43,191 nucleotides of DNA from Sphingobacterium thalpophilum (lineage in GTDB: Bacteria; Bacteroidota; Bacteroidia; Sphingobacteriales; Sphingobacteriaceae). The notes below the pieces were generated by a model. The model searched no databases and was not told the origin of the DNA. It was given only the letters and a program-made list of their open reading frames with translations. Shown here one piece after another: positions 1 through 8,345 of the stretch; within the stretch, counting starts at the first letter, position 1, and the number at the start of each line of letters is the position of its first letter. The position numbers and the translations under genes are program-made. The DNA lies in assembly GCA_945878525.1 (NCBI GenBank), contig CAMCTU010000007.1:1-43191 (forward strand). The letters are read 5' to 3'.

Positions 1-911
1 GACATCATAAAGTCCCATACTCTTTCAAAGGAGTTGTAATCCATATTTAATCCCTTTACAAATGCTTTACCCGGCGCACGGAGTGTTGGATGGGTATGAG
101 CACCGCCAATAATCTTGTAAAGTATCACATCATTTTTGCCTTTATAATGCTGAATTTCAACTGTTGAATTATCACCGGTTTCAAGATCAGGCAAATAGGT
201 AATTTCTGCTTTTTTCTTTACTCCATTTCTGGCTACCCAATAGGCCACATTTTCATCGCCGGATAAAATTACCGGGGTGCGGGTAACTTTAATTGTGCCA
301 CCGTTCCATTTAATTACAGAATCGGCGGTACCACTTGTAATTATTATTGGTATCGGTTTAGCCTGAGAAAATTCACGGGCTACATTCGGACTGATAGTCG
401 ATACAAATGGGGCAATTGCCCTGATTTTCTCAGGAATGTCACAGCTTAAACGATAAGTCATCATTCCCCCGTTAGAACTTCCTGAGAAATAAATCCTGTT
501 GGGATTTGCTTTGAACTCCCGGATGAAAAGGTCAATTAAAGCATTTAAAAAACCTACATCATTAACACTGTCGGTCAATGGATAACTTCCTCCCAATTTA
601 TCATTCCAGTGTTTGGATACTGCATTCGGATATACAACGATAGCTTTATCACGCTCGGCACGGGCATGATATTGAGGCCCAAGCACGTTCACGCCAATCT
701 GGGCACTGGCACCCATTCCATGGAGAAAAAAGACTACAGGGATATTGACCGAGTGATCAATTCCGGAGGGAATATAATACATGTATTTACGATTCAAACC
801 TTCATAAGTCATGGAATCAGTATACAGCCCCTGAGTTTTAACTGATTGACCATAACTAAGTGAGCTTAAAAACAGGTAGAAACAAAAACAAATAACTCTA
901 ATTTTCATCAT
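1..911 (-). CDS. Secreted CE1/PHB-depolymerase-like esterase (LpqC type), 3' end cut by the window
   Basis: Read on the minus strand this is an open frame of 303 codons that runs off the left edge, so only the C-terminus is missing. It begins with two adjacent Met codons (911 or 908) and a Sec signal peptide ending near residue 21 (LSSLSYGQ). Visible alpha/beta-hydrolase features are the oxyanion motif FLHGMG (residues 62-67), the nucleophile elbow GSSNG with Ser146, a likely acid Asp197 in SGTADS, and a likely His272 in GGAHTHP. The family includes polyhydroxybutyrate depolymerase-like, feruloyl and acetyl esterases. Beside a glycan locus, a role in removing ester groups from polysaccharide is the more likely guess, but the substrate is unknown. 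It is divergent from lutA across a 271-base gap. Confidence 0.75.
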   Translation of the reverse strand, partial: MMKIRVICFCFYLFLSSLSYGQSVKTQGLYTDSMTYEGLNRKYMYYIPSGIDHSVNIPVVFFLHGMGASAQIGVNVLGPQYHARAERDKAIVVYPNAVSKHWNDKLGGSYPLTDSVNDVGFLNALIDLFIREFKANPNRIYFSGSSNGGMMTYRLSCDIPEKIRAIAPFVSTISPNVAREFSQAKPIPIIITSGTADSVIKWNGGTIKVTRTPVILSGDENVAYWVARNGVKKKAEITYLPDLETGDNSTVEIQHYKGKNDVILYKIIGGAHTHPTLRAPGKAFVKGLNMDYNSFERVWDFMM

Positions 912-1031
912 ACGAAAAATCAATATTGACCATGATCATCAAGTATCTGAAAAATTTATGAAAAATTCTTTGTTTAGCATGTAATAATCAACTTTTATCT
1001 GTTTTAACTTTCCAAAAAATGTGTATTTTGC

Positions 1032-1062
1032 TTTGCGAATGATTGCGTGTCTGATAGATTTT
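1032..1062 (+). promoter_or_regulatory. Candidate promoter of the lut operon
   Basis: TTTG at 1032-1035 is followed by 19 bases and TAGATTTT at 1055-1062. This is one mismatch from the Bacteroidota -7 element TAnnTTTG, with normal spacing. The start of transcription would be near 1069, leaving a leader of about 115 bases before lutA. No operator was recognised with confidence in the AT-rich leader. Confidence 0.4.
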
Positions 1063-1182
1063 TCAAATCAAAATCTATTAAGATCATGCTGTGATTTAAT
1101 TAATCATAATCTAAAAAGGAATGATTTTTTTATCAAAAGTTTTGATCATACGCATACAAGATAAAATCAAAAAAATAGTCAG

Positions 1183-1929
1183 ATGAAAATTGGTCTTTTT
1201 ATACCATGTTATGTAAATCAGTTGTATCCGAATGCTGCAATAGCTACGCTGGAACTACTGCAAAAGTTAGGTGCTGAGGTTAGCTATCCTTCAAAACAAA
1301 CCTGTTGCGGTCAGCCAATGGCCAATTCGGGCTATGAACATCTTACACAATCATGTAATGATCTTTTTGTTGAAAATTTCTCAGGTTTTGATTACATAGT
1401 AGCCCCATCCGCAAGCTGTGTATTGCATGTGAAAGATCATTTACATTCTCATAAAGATGAAGTTGCGGCCACAGAAATACGTGGTAGGATTTACGAACTA
1501 GTGGAATTTCTTACCGATGTTTTAAAGATAGAGAAACTTGATGCCCATTTTCCTCATAAAGTTGGTGTCCATCAGAGTTGCCATGGATTAAGGGGACTTC
1601 ATTTGGCGCAAATGTCTGAGCTTGTTTCTCAGGATTTTTCTAAGCCCAAAAAATTGTTGGGTATGGTTTCCGGACTTGAGCTTACAGAACTAGACCGGGT
1701 GGATGAGTGTTGTGGATTCGGAGGGCTTTTCTGTATTGCAGAGGAAGCTGTATCTGTAAAAATGGGCAAGGACCGGATTACAGATCATACTAAGAATGGT
1801 GCAGAGTATATAACTTCACCTGACTTATCTTGTCTGATGCACATGGAGGGAATCATGCATAGAAATAAAAGTAAAGTCAAGATAATACATATAGCAGAAA
1901 TATTAAACAGCTCATCCATAAAGGCATGA
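1183..1929 (+). CDS. lutA: LutA/YkgE-type (Fe-S)-binding subunit of an L-lactate oxidation complex
   Basis: This 248-residue protein has the duplicated CCG cysteine-rich domain of the LutA/GlpC/HdrB group. Visible motifs are CCG at residues 41-43, PSASC (Cys79), QSCH (Cys133), and ECCGFGGLFC with Cys176, Cys177 and Cys184, which together can bind an Fe-S cluster. It is normal length for LutA and has no signal peptide, so it acts in the cytoplasm. Known LutABC complexes oxidise L-lactate to pyruvate. Its stop overlaps the lutB start by four bases (ATGA), so the two are translationally coupled. It is first in an operon with lutB, lutC and a malate-synthase-like gene, so another 2-hydroxyacid such as glycolate is possible. 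Confidence 0.88.
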   Translation: MKIGLFIPCYVNQLYPNAAIATLELLQKLGAEVSYPSKQTCCGQPMANSGYEHLTQSCNDLFVENFSGFDYIVAPSASCVLHVKDHLHSHKDEVAATEIRGRIYELVEFLTDVLKIEKLDAHFPHKVGVHQSCHGLRGLHLAQMSELVSQDFSKPKKLLGMVSGLELTELDRVDECCGFGGLFCIAEEAVSVKMGKDRITDHTKNGAEYITSPDLSCLMHMEGIMHRNKSKVKIIHIAEILNSSSIKA

Positions 1930-3302
1930 AAAGTAACTTAGATCACGCAGCATTAGCAGAAGAATTTAATAAAGATGAAGAACGTGTCGACTGGCATGAT
2001 GGTTCACTTTGGTGGATCAGACAAAAGCGCGACAGGGCCGCAAATCAAACTCCGCAATGGGAGGAATTGCGTGAAGCGGCCTCAGCCATAAAATCCAATG
2101 TAATTTCCAATTTGCACGATTATCTCATTCAATTTGAGGAAAATCTGAAGAAAAATGGAGTTAAGGTTTACTGGGCATCTGATGCAGAGGAGCATAATCA
2201 GATTGTTTATTCTATCCTAAAGGAAAAGGAAATTACTCAGATGGTTAAAAGTAAGTCTATGCTTACTGAAGAATGCCATTTAAATGAATACTTGGAAGAC
2301 CGGGGAATTGAGGTAATAAACTCTGACCTTGGGGAATATATACAACAAATTGATAATGAGCCGCCTAGTCATATTGTATTGCCATGCATTCACAAACGTA
2401 AAGAAGAAATAGGCGAGTTATTTCATGAGCATCTCGGAACAGAAAAAGGTCTTTCAGATCCAACTTTATTAACCAGGGTAGCACGCAAACACCTTAACAA
2501 TGTATTCCTGACACGTCGTGCAGCACTCACCGGCGTCAATTTTGCTGTTGCTGAAACCGGTGAGTATGTGGTTTGTACCAACGAGGGAAATGCAGATATG
2601 GGTGCACATCTTTCTGAGGTTCAAATTGCTTCCATGGGATTAGAAAAGATTATTCCGGAGCGTAAGCACCTTGGGGTATTTTTAAGATTATTGGCTCGAA
2701 GTGCAATTGGGCAGCCAATAACCATTTATTCCAGTCATTACAAGAAACCTCGTCAAGGACAGGAGATGCACCTAATATTAGTTGATAAGGGTAGAAGTGA
2801 TTTATTGGCCCGGCCAGATTTCAGAGATTCTTTAAAGTGTATTAAATGCGGTGCTTGTATGAATACTTGTCCGGTTTACCGTAAAAGTGGCGGTTTAAGT
2901 TATCATAATACTATCTCCGGACCGATCGGGGCAATTCTTGCGCCAAATCTGGATATGAAACAGCATGCAGATCTGCCCTTTGCTTCAACACTTTGTGGTT
3001 CATGTACCAATGTATGTCCGGTTAAGATTCCAATTCATGATCAGCTTTATAAATGGCGTCAGGAAATTGTGAGGCTAGGTTATTCAGCTAACCGTAAGAC
3101 CTTCAGCATGAAGGCAATGGCACTAACTCTTTCTTCCCCCGAAATTTATAAGACAGCAGGGAAAACGGGACGCTGGTTATTGAATAATGCGCCTTTTGCA
3201 ATCAATAATAAGTTCAATCCATGGTATAAGCAGCGCGACATGCCGGATAGTACACAGGAATCTTTTGGAGAGTGGTATGCAAAGAATGGTTCAAAGAAAT
3301 GA
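1926..3302 (+). CDS. lutB: LutB-type iron-sulfur LUD-domain protein of lactate utilisation
   Basis: This 458-residue protein has an N-terminal LUD domain (about residues 70-300) followed by a two-cluster ferredoxin-like segment. The first cluster motif is CIKCGACMNTCP, starting at Cys305. The second is CGSCTNVCP, starting at Cys357. The domain order and length match LutB/YkgF, the electron-transferring subunit of LutABC. The start ATG lies inside the lutA stop (ATGA), which supports it. lutC follows after 15 bases. The protein is predicted cytoplasmic or loosely membrane-associated. No odd residue loss was seen in either cluster motif. Confidence 0.9.
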   Translation: MKSNLDHAALAEEFNKDEERVDWHDGSLWWIRQKRDRAANQTPQWEELREAASAIKSNVISNLHDYLIQFEENLKKNGVKVYWASDAEEHNQIVYSILKEKEITQMVKSKSMLTEECHLNEYLEDRGIEVINSDLGEYIQQIDNEPPSHIVLPCIHKRKEEIGELFHEHLGTEKGLSDPTLLTRVARKHLNNVFLTRRAALTGVNFAVAETGEYVVCTNEGNADMGAHLSEVQIASMGLEKIIPERKHLGVFLRLLARSAIGQPITIYSSHYKKPRQGQEMHLILVDKGRSDLLARPDFRDSLKCIKCGACMNTCPVYRKSGGLSYHNTISGPIGAILAPNLDMKQHADLPFASTLCGSCTNVCPVKIPIHDQLYKWRQEIVRLGYSANRKTFSMKAMALTLSSPEIYKTAGKTGRWLLNNAPFAINNKFNPWYKQRDMPDSTQESFGEWYAKNGSKK

Positions 3303-3317
3303 TAAAAAGTAATATTA

Positions 3318-3902
3318 ATGAGTAGCAGAGAAAATATATTGACGGCTGTCAAAAAAAATCAGCCACCACTTACAGCCCTTCCAGATATTTCCATGTTTAA
3401 GGTGCATGAGGTAGATATTGTTAAAAAGTACAGTGAAATGTTTGCTGGCATTGGTGGTTTACTTGTTTCGGCAGGAAGTATTGAGAATGTAAAGGAACAG
3501 ATTCGAATGAATTTTGATCAAGGCAGGCGAATTCTCACAACACTTCCTGAATTATCTGATGTTGCGGAGTTATGTGATCCAGAATCAGATCCTCACAGTC
3601 TGTTGGATGTAGAGTTAGCCATTATTGAAGCGCGTTTTGCAGTAGCAGAAAATGGTGCAGTTTGGTTAACAGAAGATGTTATGGGGCACCGAATATTACC
3701 ATACATTGCCCAGCATCTTGCAGTAATTGTTTCTGAAAGTAACATTGTTTCAACTATGCATGATGCCTACAACAAAATAGGTTCAGAAGATTATGGCTTC
3801 GGAGGTTTTATCGGCGGCCCTTCCAAAACAGCCGATATTGAGCAGGCATTGGTGCTAGGTGCTCATGGTCCTTTGAGTATGACCGTTTATCTGATTAAAT
3901 AA
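3318..3902 (+). CDS. lutC: LutC-type LUD-domain protein of lactate utilisation
   Basis: This 194-residue protein consists of a single LUD domain. The segment with ARFAVAENGAVWL at about residues 94-106 and the glycine-rich C-terminal part (GFGGFIGGPSKTADIEQ, then LGAHGP) are typical of LutC/YkgG. It completes the lutABC set and starts 15 bases after lutB. The malate-synthase-like gene follows after 15 bases, so all four genes should share one transcript. LutC is required for LutABC function in characterised species, but its exact role in the complex is not settled. Confidence 0.87.
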   Translation: MSSRENILTAVKKNQPPLTALPDISMFKVHEVDIVKKYSEMFAGIGGLLVSAGSIENVKEQIRMNFDQGRRILTTLPELSDVAELCDPESDPHSLLDVELAIIEARFAVAENGAVWLTEDVMGHRILPYIAQHLAVIVSESNIVSTMHDAYNKIGSEDYGFGGFIGGPSKTADIEQALVLGAHGPLSMTVYLIK

Positions 3903-3917
3903 TTTACCCTGATACAA

Positions 3918-5804
3918 ATGAAGAACGATTCAATCATTATTCGTGATAATTTAAAAGAGAAGTATAGAGATATTTATACTGATGAGGTTTTGCTGGCCTT
4001 GAATACAATGGCCCATTTTAATAAATCAGTGAAGGATTTAATGAACGAGCGGATCAAACGCCGTAATGATCGTCATATCAACAACAAACGAATTGAGTTC
4101 TATCATCCTGATAGTCTGATTCCAGGTTCAAACATTAAAGTTTCTGATGCCAGGGAAGGAAGGTTTGAAGGTTCTGTTATTCCTCATGATCTTATGCAGC
4201 AATGGATTCAGGGCACAGGACCTGCAGCAAAACCCAATGCAACTCTTGAGAGCAGTATTAGGAACGCAGCTTACGCGCTTTTATCAGGAGCTGATGGCTG
4301 GATGTTTGACGGAGAAGATGCTCTTGGTCAAATTGATAGTATGTCACTAGATAACCAGCGAAATTTAAAACTTGCAATTGCCAAAGATCTGGTTTTTTTA
4401 AAAGTGGCAGAACAGGTTGCCTCCGAAATGAATCGCTGGTCGGAGGGTTTCTTGGGTCAGAAAATTGTCGGGGACTGGAAAAGCCAACTTGATTTTACAA
4501 CTAAGATTTTCCGTTGCCGCGGACTACATTTAGACGACAGGCATATTCGTGATTCTGAAGGTGTAGCCTTAGCAGCATCGATTGCCGACCTTTGCCTGTA
4601 TGTAGTTAACAATTACAAGCAATTAAGGAAGGCAGGTTCATCAATTGTTCTGTATCTGCCTAAAATCCAAACTGCTGCTGAGGCCGCCTTATGGAATAGC
4701 ATGTTGAGTGCTTTGGAAGATCATCTTGGATTAGAAAACGGAACGATTAAAGTATATCTGCTGGTAGAGCAACTTGAAGCTACCTACCAGTTAATGGAGA
4801 TCAGAGCTGTTCTGGGTAAACATTTTGTAGGTTATAATACCGGTCGTTGGGATTATATTAACAGTGTTTCTGATGCAATGGCATGGGATAAGAACTTTAT
4901 TAATCCTAACATAGAATCAGTCACCATGACTTATGGTTATATGCGTAACTATGAAGACAGGGTTCGCAGAGCAGTAAATACACCTGATGTTAATGGAAAT
5001 TGTGCGATCTGGCAAGGAGGAATGGAACCTAATATTCCTGTGGGATCTGAAGAAGGTGTTGCTGCAAGCATGAAGAGAGCACTGGCAGGAGCAGAAAGAG
5101 AGCAACGCGAAGGAGCGAGTGGAAAATGGGTTGCCCATTGGAAAATGGTAAATATTGTAAGGCCGGTGTGGGAAAAGATAGCGGAAGCCAATCAGGTTGG
5201 TCGTAAATTTTCGGCTCTGACTTACACACAACAGGATGCTGATGGTTTGATTTTGCTTGAACCGGCGCCGATTACAATCAGGGGAGCCAGAAATTTGATT
5301 AGTGTTGCGATACAGTACGGTAATGCTTTTGCCCAAGGTATGCAGGCAGCAGCGCTAAAGGCTGCAGATGATTTTGGTAATGATGACATCCTCTATCTGA
5401 TGGAGGATATGGCTACAGGAGAGATCAGGCTAAGCATCGTTTGGGAATGGGTACATAAAGGTGCTGTATTTACCGAGGATGATGCTGAAACGGGTATCAA
5501 AATTGGGGATAAGTTTAGTTATGATTTACTGAAAAGGCTGATCGATGAAGAATATGAAAAGCTGTTAAAGGCTGATAATAAAGACGTTTACGATGCTTCA
5601 AAAACAACAACCTTGCCAATTGCGCGGGAGATTGCAGAGATTTATGTTTTTAATGAATTTAAAATTCCTTGGTTTATAGACCTGCTTAACATTAATCTGA
5701 ACAATGAGGATCTTGCTGAGGCCAGAAAAAGAATAGCAGATTATATCGAAACTTTCAAACTGGAAGGCAAACGTATAACAGAAAACCCTGATTTTATTGT
5801 TTAG
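3918..5804 (+). CDS. Malate synthase-like enzyme
   Basis: This 628-residue protein shows malate synthase A landmarks in order: a GADGWMFDGEDALG segment near residue 122-135, RCRGLHLDDRH near 199-209, VEQLEATYQLMEI near 282-294 followed by VGYNTGRWDYI, SGKWVAH near 402-408, and MEDMATGEI at 495-503, where the catalytic Asp (497) of the family lies. Malate synthase joins glyoxylate and acetyl-CoA to give malate. It is roughly 90 residues longer than usual MSA proteins, and several motifs diverge, so it may be a subfamily with a shifted substrate. No isocitrate lyase is encoded here. Its place 15 bases behind lutC suggests that it consumes a 2-oxoacid made by LutABC, possibly glyoxylate from glycolate; that is inference. 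Confidence 0.72.
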   Translation: MKNDSIIIRDNLKEKYRDIYTDEVLLALNTMAHFNKSVKDLMNERIKRRNDRHINNKRIEFYHPDSLIPGSNIKVSDAREGRFEGSVIPHDLMQQWIQGTGPAAKPNATLESSIRNAAYALLSGADGWMFDGEDALGQIDSMSLDNQRNLKLAIAKDLVFLKVAEQVASEMNRWSEGFLGQKIVGDWKSQLDFTTKIFRCRGLHLDDRHIRDSEGVALAASIADLCLYVVNNYKQLRKAGSSIVLYLPKIQTAAEAALWNSMLSALEDHLGLENGTIKVYLLVEQLEATYQLMEIRAVLGKHFVGYNTGRWDYINSVSDAMAWDKNFINPNIESVTMTYGYMRNYEDRVRRAVNTPDVNGNCAIWQGGMEPNIPVGSEEGVAASMKRALAGAEREQREGASGKWVAHWKMVNIVRPVWEKIAEANQVGRKFSALTYTQQDADGLILLEPAPITIRGARNLISVAIQYGNAFAQGMQAAALKAADDFGNDDILYLMEDMATGEIRLSIVWEWVHKGAVFTEDDAETGIKIGDKFSYDLLKRLIDEEYEKLLKADNKDVYDASKTTTLPIAREIAEIYVFNEFKIPWFIDLLNINLNNEDLAEARKRIADYIETFKLEGKRITENPDFIV

Positions 5805-5872
5805 ATAATTTAATGGTAACAGTTTTTTAAGATGAGATTTTTATCAAATCTGAAATAAATTTCAACCGGTTT

Positions 5873-7315
5873 ATGATGATTCGTTTTAGTACCATGCTGG
5901 CCACGGTTGTTTGTTTGCTGAATTTCCTGTTGGTATTTCCTGTTTTAGTATTTTCTCAAGCTCAGCGGCCCAATATCATATTTATCTTAACGGATGATCA
6001 ACGTTGGGATGCTTTGGGCTTTGCTGGAAATCCAATTATCAAGACTCCGGAAATGGACGCTCTGGCAAGATCCGGGACTTATTTCAAGAATGCATTTTCA
6101 ACAACACCAATTTGTGCAGCAAGCAGAGCTTCAATTCTAAGCGGTTTGTATGAGAGAACTCATGGTTATACCTTCCAAAAACCCAAACTCCAACAAGCAT
6201 ATTCTGAAATGATATTTCCCAAAATTTTGAAGGAAAATGGTTATCATGTTGGTTTTTTTGGAAAATTGGGAGTTAATATGAATAAGCCTGAACAATATTT
6301 TGATCAGAGTGATTTTTATGACCGGGGTATCGAACCAGACCGGCGTGGGTACTTTTATAAAACTATTGGTAAGGACACCGTTCATCTCACAAGATACAGC
6401 GGATCTCAGGCCCAGGATTTTATTAATAATGCTCCAAAAAACAAACCTTTTTGCCTTTCAGTTTTTTTTAGTGCCCCTCACGCACAAGACCCGGCAAAAG
6501 ATCAATTTTTTTGGCAGGAAAAATCAGATAAACTTTATAAGGATATAGTCTTCCCTGAACCCATTTTATCAGATGACAAATATTTCAATCAATTACCTGC
6601 GGAAGTAAAAAATGGTTTCAACAGAACAAGATGGAAATGGCGATTTGATACCCCGGATAAGTATCAAAAAAGTATGCAGGGATATTATCGGATGATTACA
6701 GAAATAGATGATGAAATTGGAATGCTTCGTAAATTATTAAAGCAAAAGGGCTTGTCTGAAAATACCATTATAATTGTGATGGGCGATAACGGATATTTTA
6801 CGGGTGATCGCCAGCTTGCAGATAAGTGGCTGATGTACGATGCATCAATTCGAATTCCTCTTATTATTTATGATCCTAGAATAAACAATCCTTCGTCTAT
6901 TGATGCCATGGTTTTGAATATTGATGTATCTAAATCAATTCTAGAGTTTGCAGGGTTACATGCGCCCAATAATTATCAGGGTATAAGTCTCAATTCTTTT
7001 CTACTGAAAGGAAATAAAACTTCAATAGTAAGAAAAGATATTTTAATAGAACACCTGTGGAAATTACCTGAAATTCCATCCAGTGAAGGTATTCGAACTG
7101 CCCGATGGAAATTTTTTCGGTATAAATTAATCAAGGCTCCTGAAGAATTATACGATTTACGGAATGATCCCCTTGAAACTATTAATTTGGCAGGAGTTGC
7201 CCGGTATTCAAAACAGATTTATAAATTGAAAAAGCAATTAAATGCCCGCTCTGAAAAATATACTTCTGAAAAACTTGTTCCTGATGAACCGGAAATTACA
7301 AACATGAAGTTTTGA
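5873..7315 (+). CDS. Secreted S1-family sulfatase (FGly type)
   Basis: This 480-residue protein has a Sec signal peptide cleaved near residue 29 (VLVFSQA). The metal-binding pair is Asp41-Asp42 in LTDDQRWDALG. The formylglycine site is CAASR starting at Cys81, a CxASR variant of the usual CxPSR that is common in Bacteroidota sulfatases. The C-terminal metal site is MGDNG with Asp305 and Asn306, and the tail has the family's ELYDLRNDPLE segment. It should remove O- or N-sulfate from glycan fragments in the periplasm; the position specificity cannot be read from the sequence. It lies 68 bases after the malate-synthase-like gene and 36 bases before the serine hydrolase. No sulfatase-maturing enzyme is encoded in this window. 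MetMet at the start leaves 5873 or 5876 open. Confidence 0.88.
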   Translation: MMIRFSTMLATVVCLLNFLLVFPVLVFSQAQRPNIIFILTDDQRWDALGFAGNPIIKTPEMDALARSGTYFKNAFSTTPICAASRASILSGLYERTHGYTFQKPKLQQAYSEMIFPKILKENGYHVGFFGKLGVNMNKPEQYFDQSDFYDRGIEPDRRGYFYKTIGKDTVHLTRYSGSQAQDFINNAPKNKPFCLSVFFSAPHAQDPAKDQFFWQEKSDKLYKDIVFPEPILSDDKYFNQLPAEVKNGFNRTRWKWRFDTPDKYQKSMQGYYRMITEIDDEIGMLRKLLKQKGLSENTIIIVMGDNGYFTGDRQLADKWLMYDASIRIPLIIYDPRINNPSSIDAMVLNIDVSKSILEFAGLHAPNNYQGISLNSFLLKGNKTSIVRKDILIEHLWKLPEIPSSEGIRTARWKFFRYKLIKAPEELYDLRNDPLETINLAGVARYSKQIYKLKKQLNARSEKYTSEKLVPDEPEITNMKF

Positions 7316-7351
7316 TAAAATATTAATTCAATAGATTTTAAATCATAAACT

Positions 7352-8254
7352 ATGAAAAAACTTCCATTAATATTACTCTATTTTTTTATGATTGTTTACT
7401 GCAATTCCTATGCACAGTCATCAGCCAGGGATATTCTAAAACAGAAAACAGAAAAGGATCTGCAAACAATCATAACCCGCTCATCTTCTTTAACGGGTTT
7501 TATGGCTATTGATTTAACAAGCGGAGAATCAATAGGGATTAATGAGGAAATTACTTTTACACAGGCGAGTGCAATCAAAATCCCAATTCTGATGGAGGTT
7601 TATAAACAGGCACATGAAAAGAAGTTTGCACTCACTGATTTAAGGCCATTATTACCTTCCAATACAGTAGCCGGTTCAGGTATTCTCAATGTTATGGTTG
7701 ATCCGGTCAATCTAAGTATTCGGAATTTATGTGTCTTAATGATTGGACTAAGTGATAACTCCGCTACTAATACTTTGATTGAATTGGTTGGGATGAAAAA
7801 TGTAACCAATACCATGAATTCCCTTGGATTCTCAAATACCAGATTACAGCGCAGAATGATTGATCAGCCTGCTTCTTTAAGAAATGAAGAAAATATTTCA
7901 ACTCCTGCAGAAGCGGTAGGAATTATGAAATTATTGTTTGATGGTAAATTTATCGATAAGTCTACTTCAGATCAGATTTTATCTATTCTGCAAAAAAATC
8001 CCATTGAGAATAGCAAATTAGCAGTCAGTCTGCCGGAAAATGTTAAAATTGCCTTTAAACCTGGCGGAATGGGTGGAGTATCTACAGAATGGGCTATTGT
8101 TTATTTGTCAAACAGACCCTATGCACTGGCAATAATGGAAAATTATAAAACCCCTGTAACTCCCTTGGACATTATAAGTTCACTATCAAGAAGGGTTTAT
8201 GATTATTTTTCGATGATGAAAGCTACGAAATACGGGGTGATAATTGAGAATTGA
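7352..8254 (+). CDS. Secreted class-A beta-lactamase-like serine hydrolase
   Basis: This 300-residue protein has a Sec signal (cleavage near YAQS, residue 22) and the penicillin-binding fold motifs SAIK (Ser73, Lys76) and SDN (134-136). The third motif is KPG instead of KTG. No EPELN-like omega-loop motif carrying the class A deacylation Glu166 can be found between SDN and KPG; the corresponding region reads RRMIDQPASL. It belongs to the beta-lactamase2 family (PF13354), but hydrolysis of beta-lactams is doubtful. A D-alanyl peptidase- or esterase-like role in the periplasm is equally possible. The last codons (IIEN and stop) lie inside a long palindrome, so the C-terminus may have been set by insertion of that repeat. 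Confidence 0.75.
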   Translation: MKKLPLILLYFFMIVYCNSYAQSSARDILKQKTEKDLQTIITRSSSLTGFMAIDLTSGESIGINEEITFTQASAIKIPILMEVYKQAHEKKFALTDLRPLLPSNTVAGSGILNVMVDPVNLSIRNLCVLMIGLSDNSATNTLIELVGMKNVTNTMNSLGFSNTRLQRRMIDQPASLRNEENISTPAEAVGIMKLLFDGKFIDKSTSDQILSILQKNPIENSKLAVSLPENVKIAFKPGGMGGVSTEWAIVYLSNRPYALAIMENYKTPVTPLDIISSLSRRVYDYFSMMKATKYGVIIEN

Positions 8255-8345
8255 GAGTGGAGAATTGAAAGTTTAATTTAGAGATAAGAATATTGTTCTC
8301 GATTCAGAACTTTAATTCTCAACTATCCACTCTTAATTCTCAACT
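8243..8345. terminator. Long imperfect palindrome between convergent genes, probable bidirectional terminator and repeat element
   Basis: The left arm at 8243-8274 (ATTGAGAATTGAGAGTGGAG and onward) pairs with the right arm at 8308-8345, giving a stem of about 30 base pairs with a few mismatches around an AT-rich loop. Both arms are built from repeats of the word GAGAATTGA. It overlaps the stop codon of the serine hydrolase and the stop codon of the convergent receptor-like gene, so it can end transcription from both sides. The word structure resembles interspersed intergenic repeats of Sphingobacteriaceae; genome-wide copy number cannot be judged here. Confidence 0.6.

Noticed and set aside
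609-845. Plus-strand open frame of 78 codons
   Set aside because: It lies antisense inside the minus-strand esterase, which has a signal peptide and an intact catalytic set; the plus frame has no recognisable protein pattern.
4917-5336. Minus-strand frame of 139 codons inside the malate-synthase-like gene
   Set aside because: It is Cys/Phe/Ser-rich shadow coding opposite a well-conserved enzyme, with no family motif or promoter.
7352-8254. Antibiotic resistance beta-lactamase call
   Set aside because: The deacylation Glu motif is not found and KTG is KPG, so resistance is not supported.
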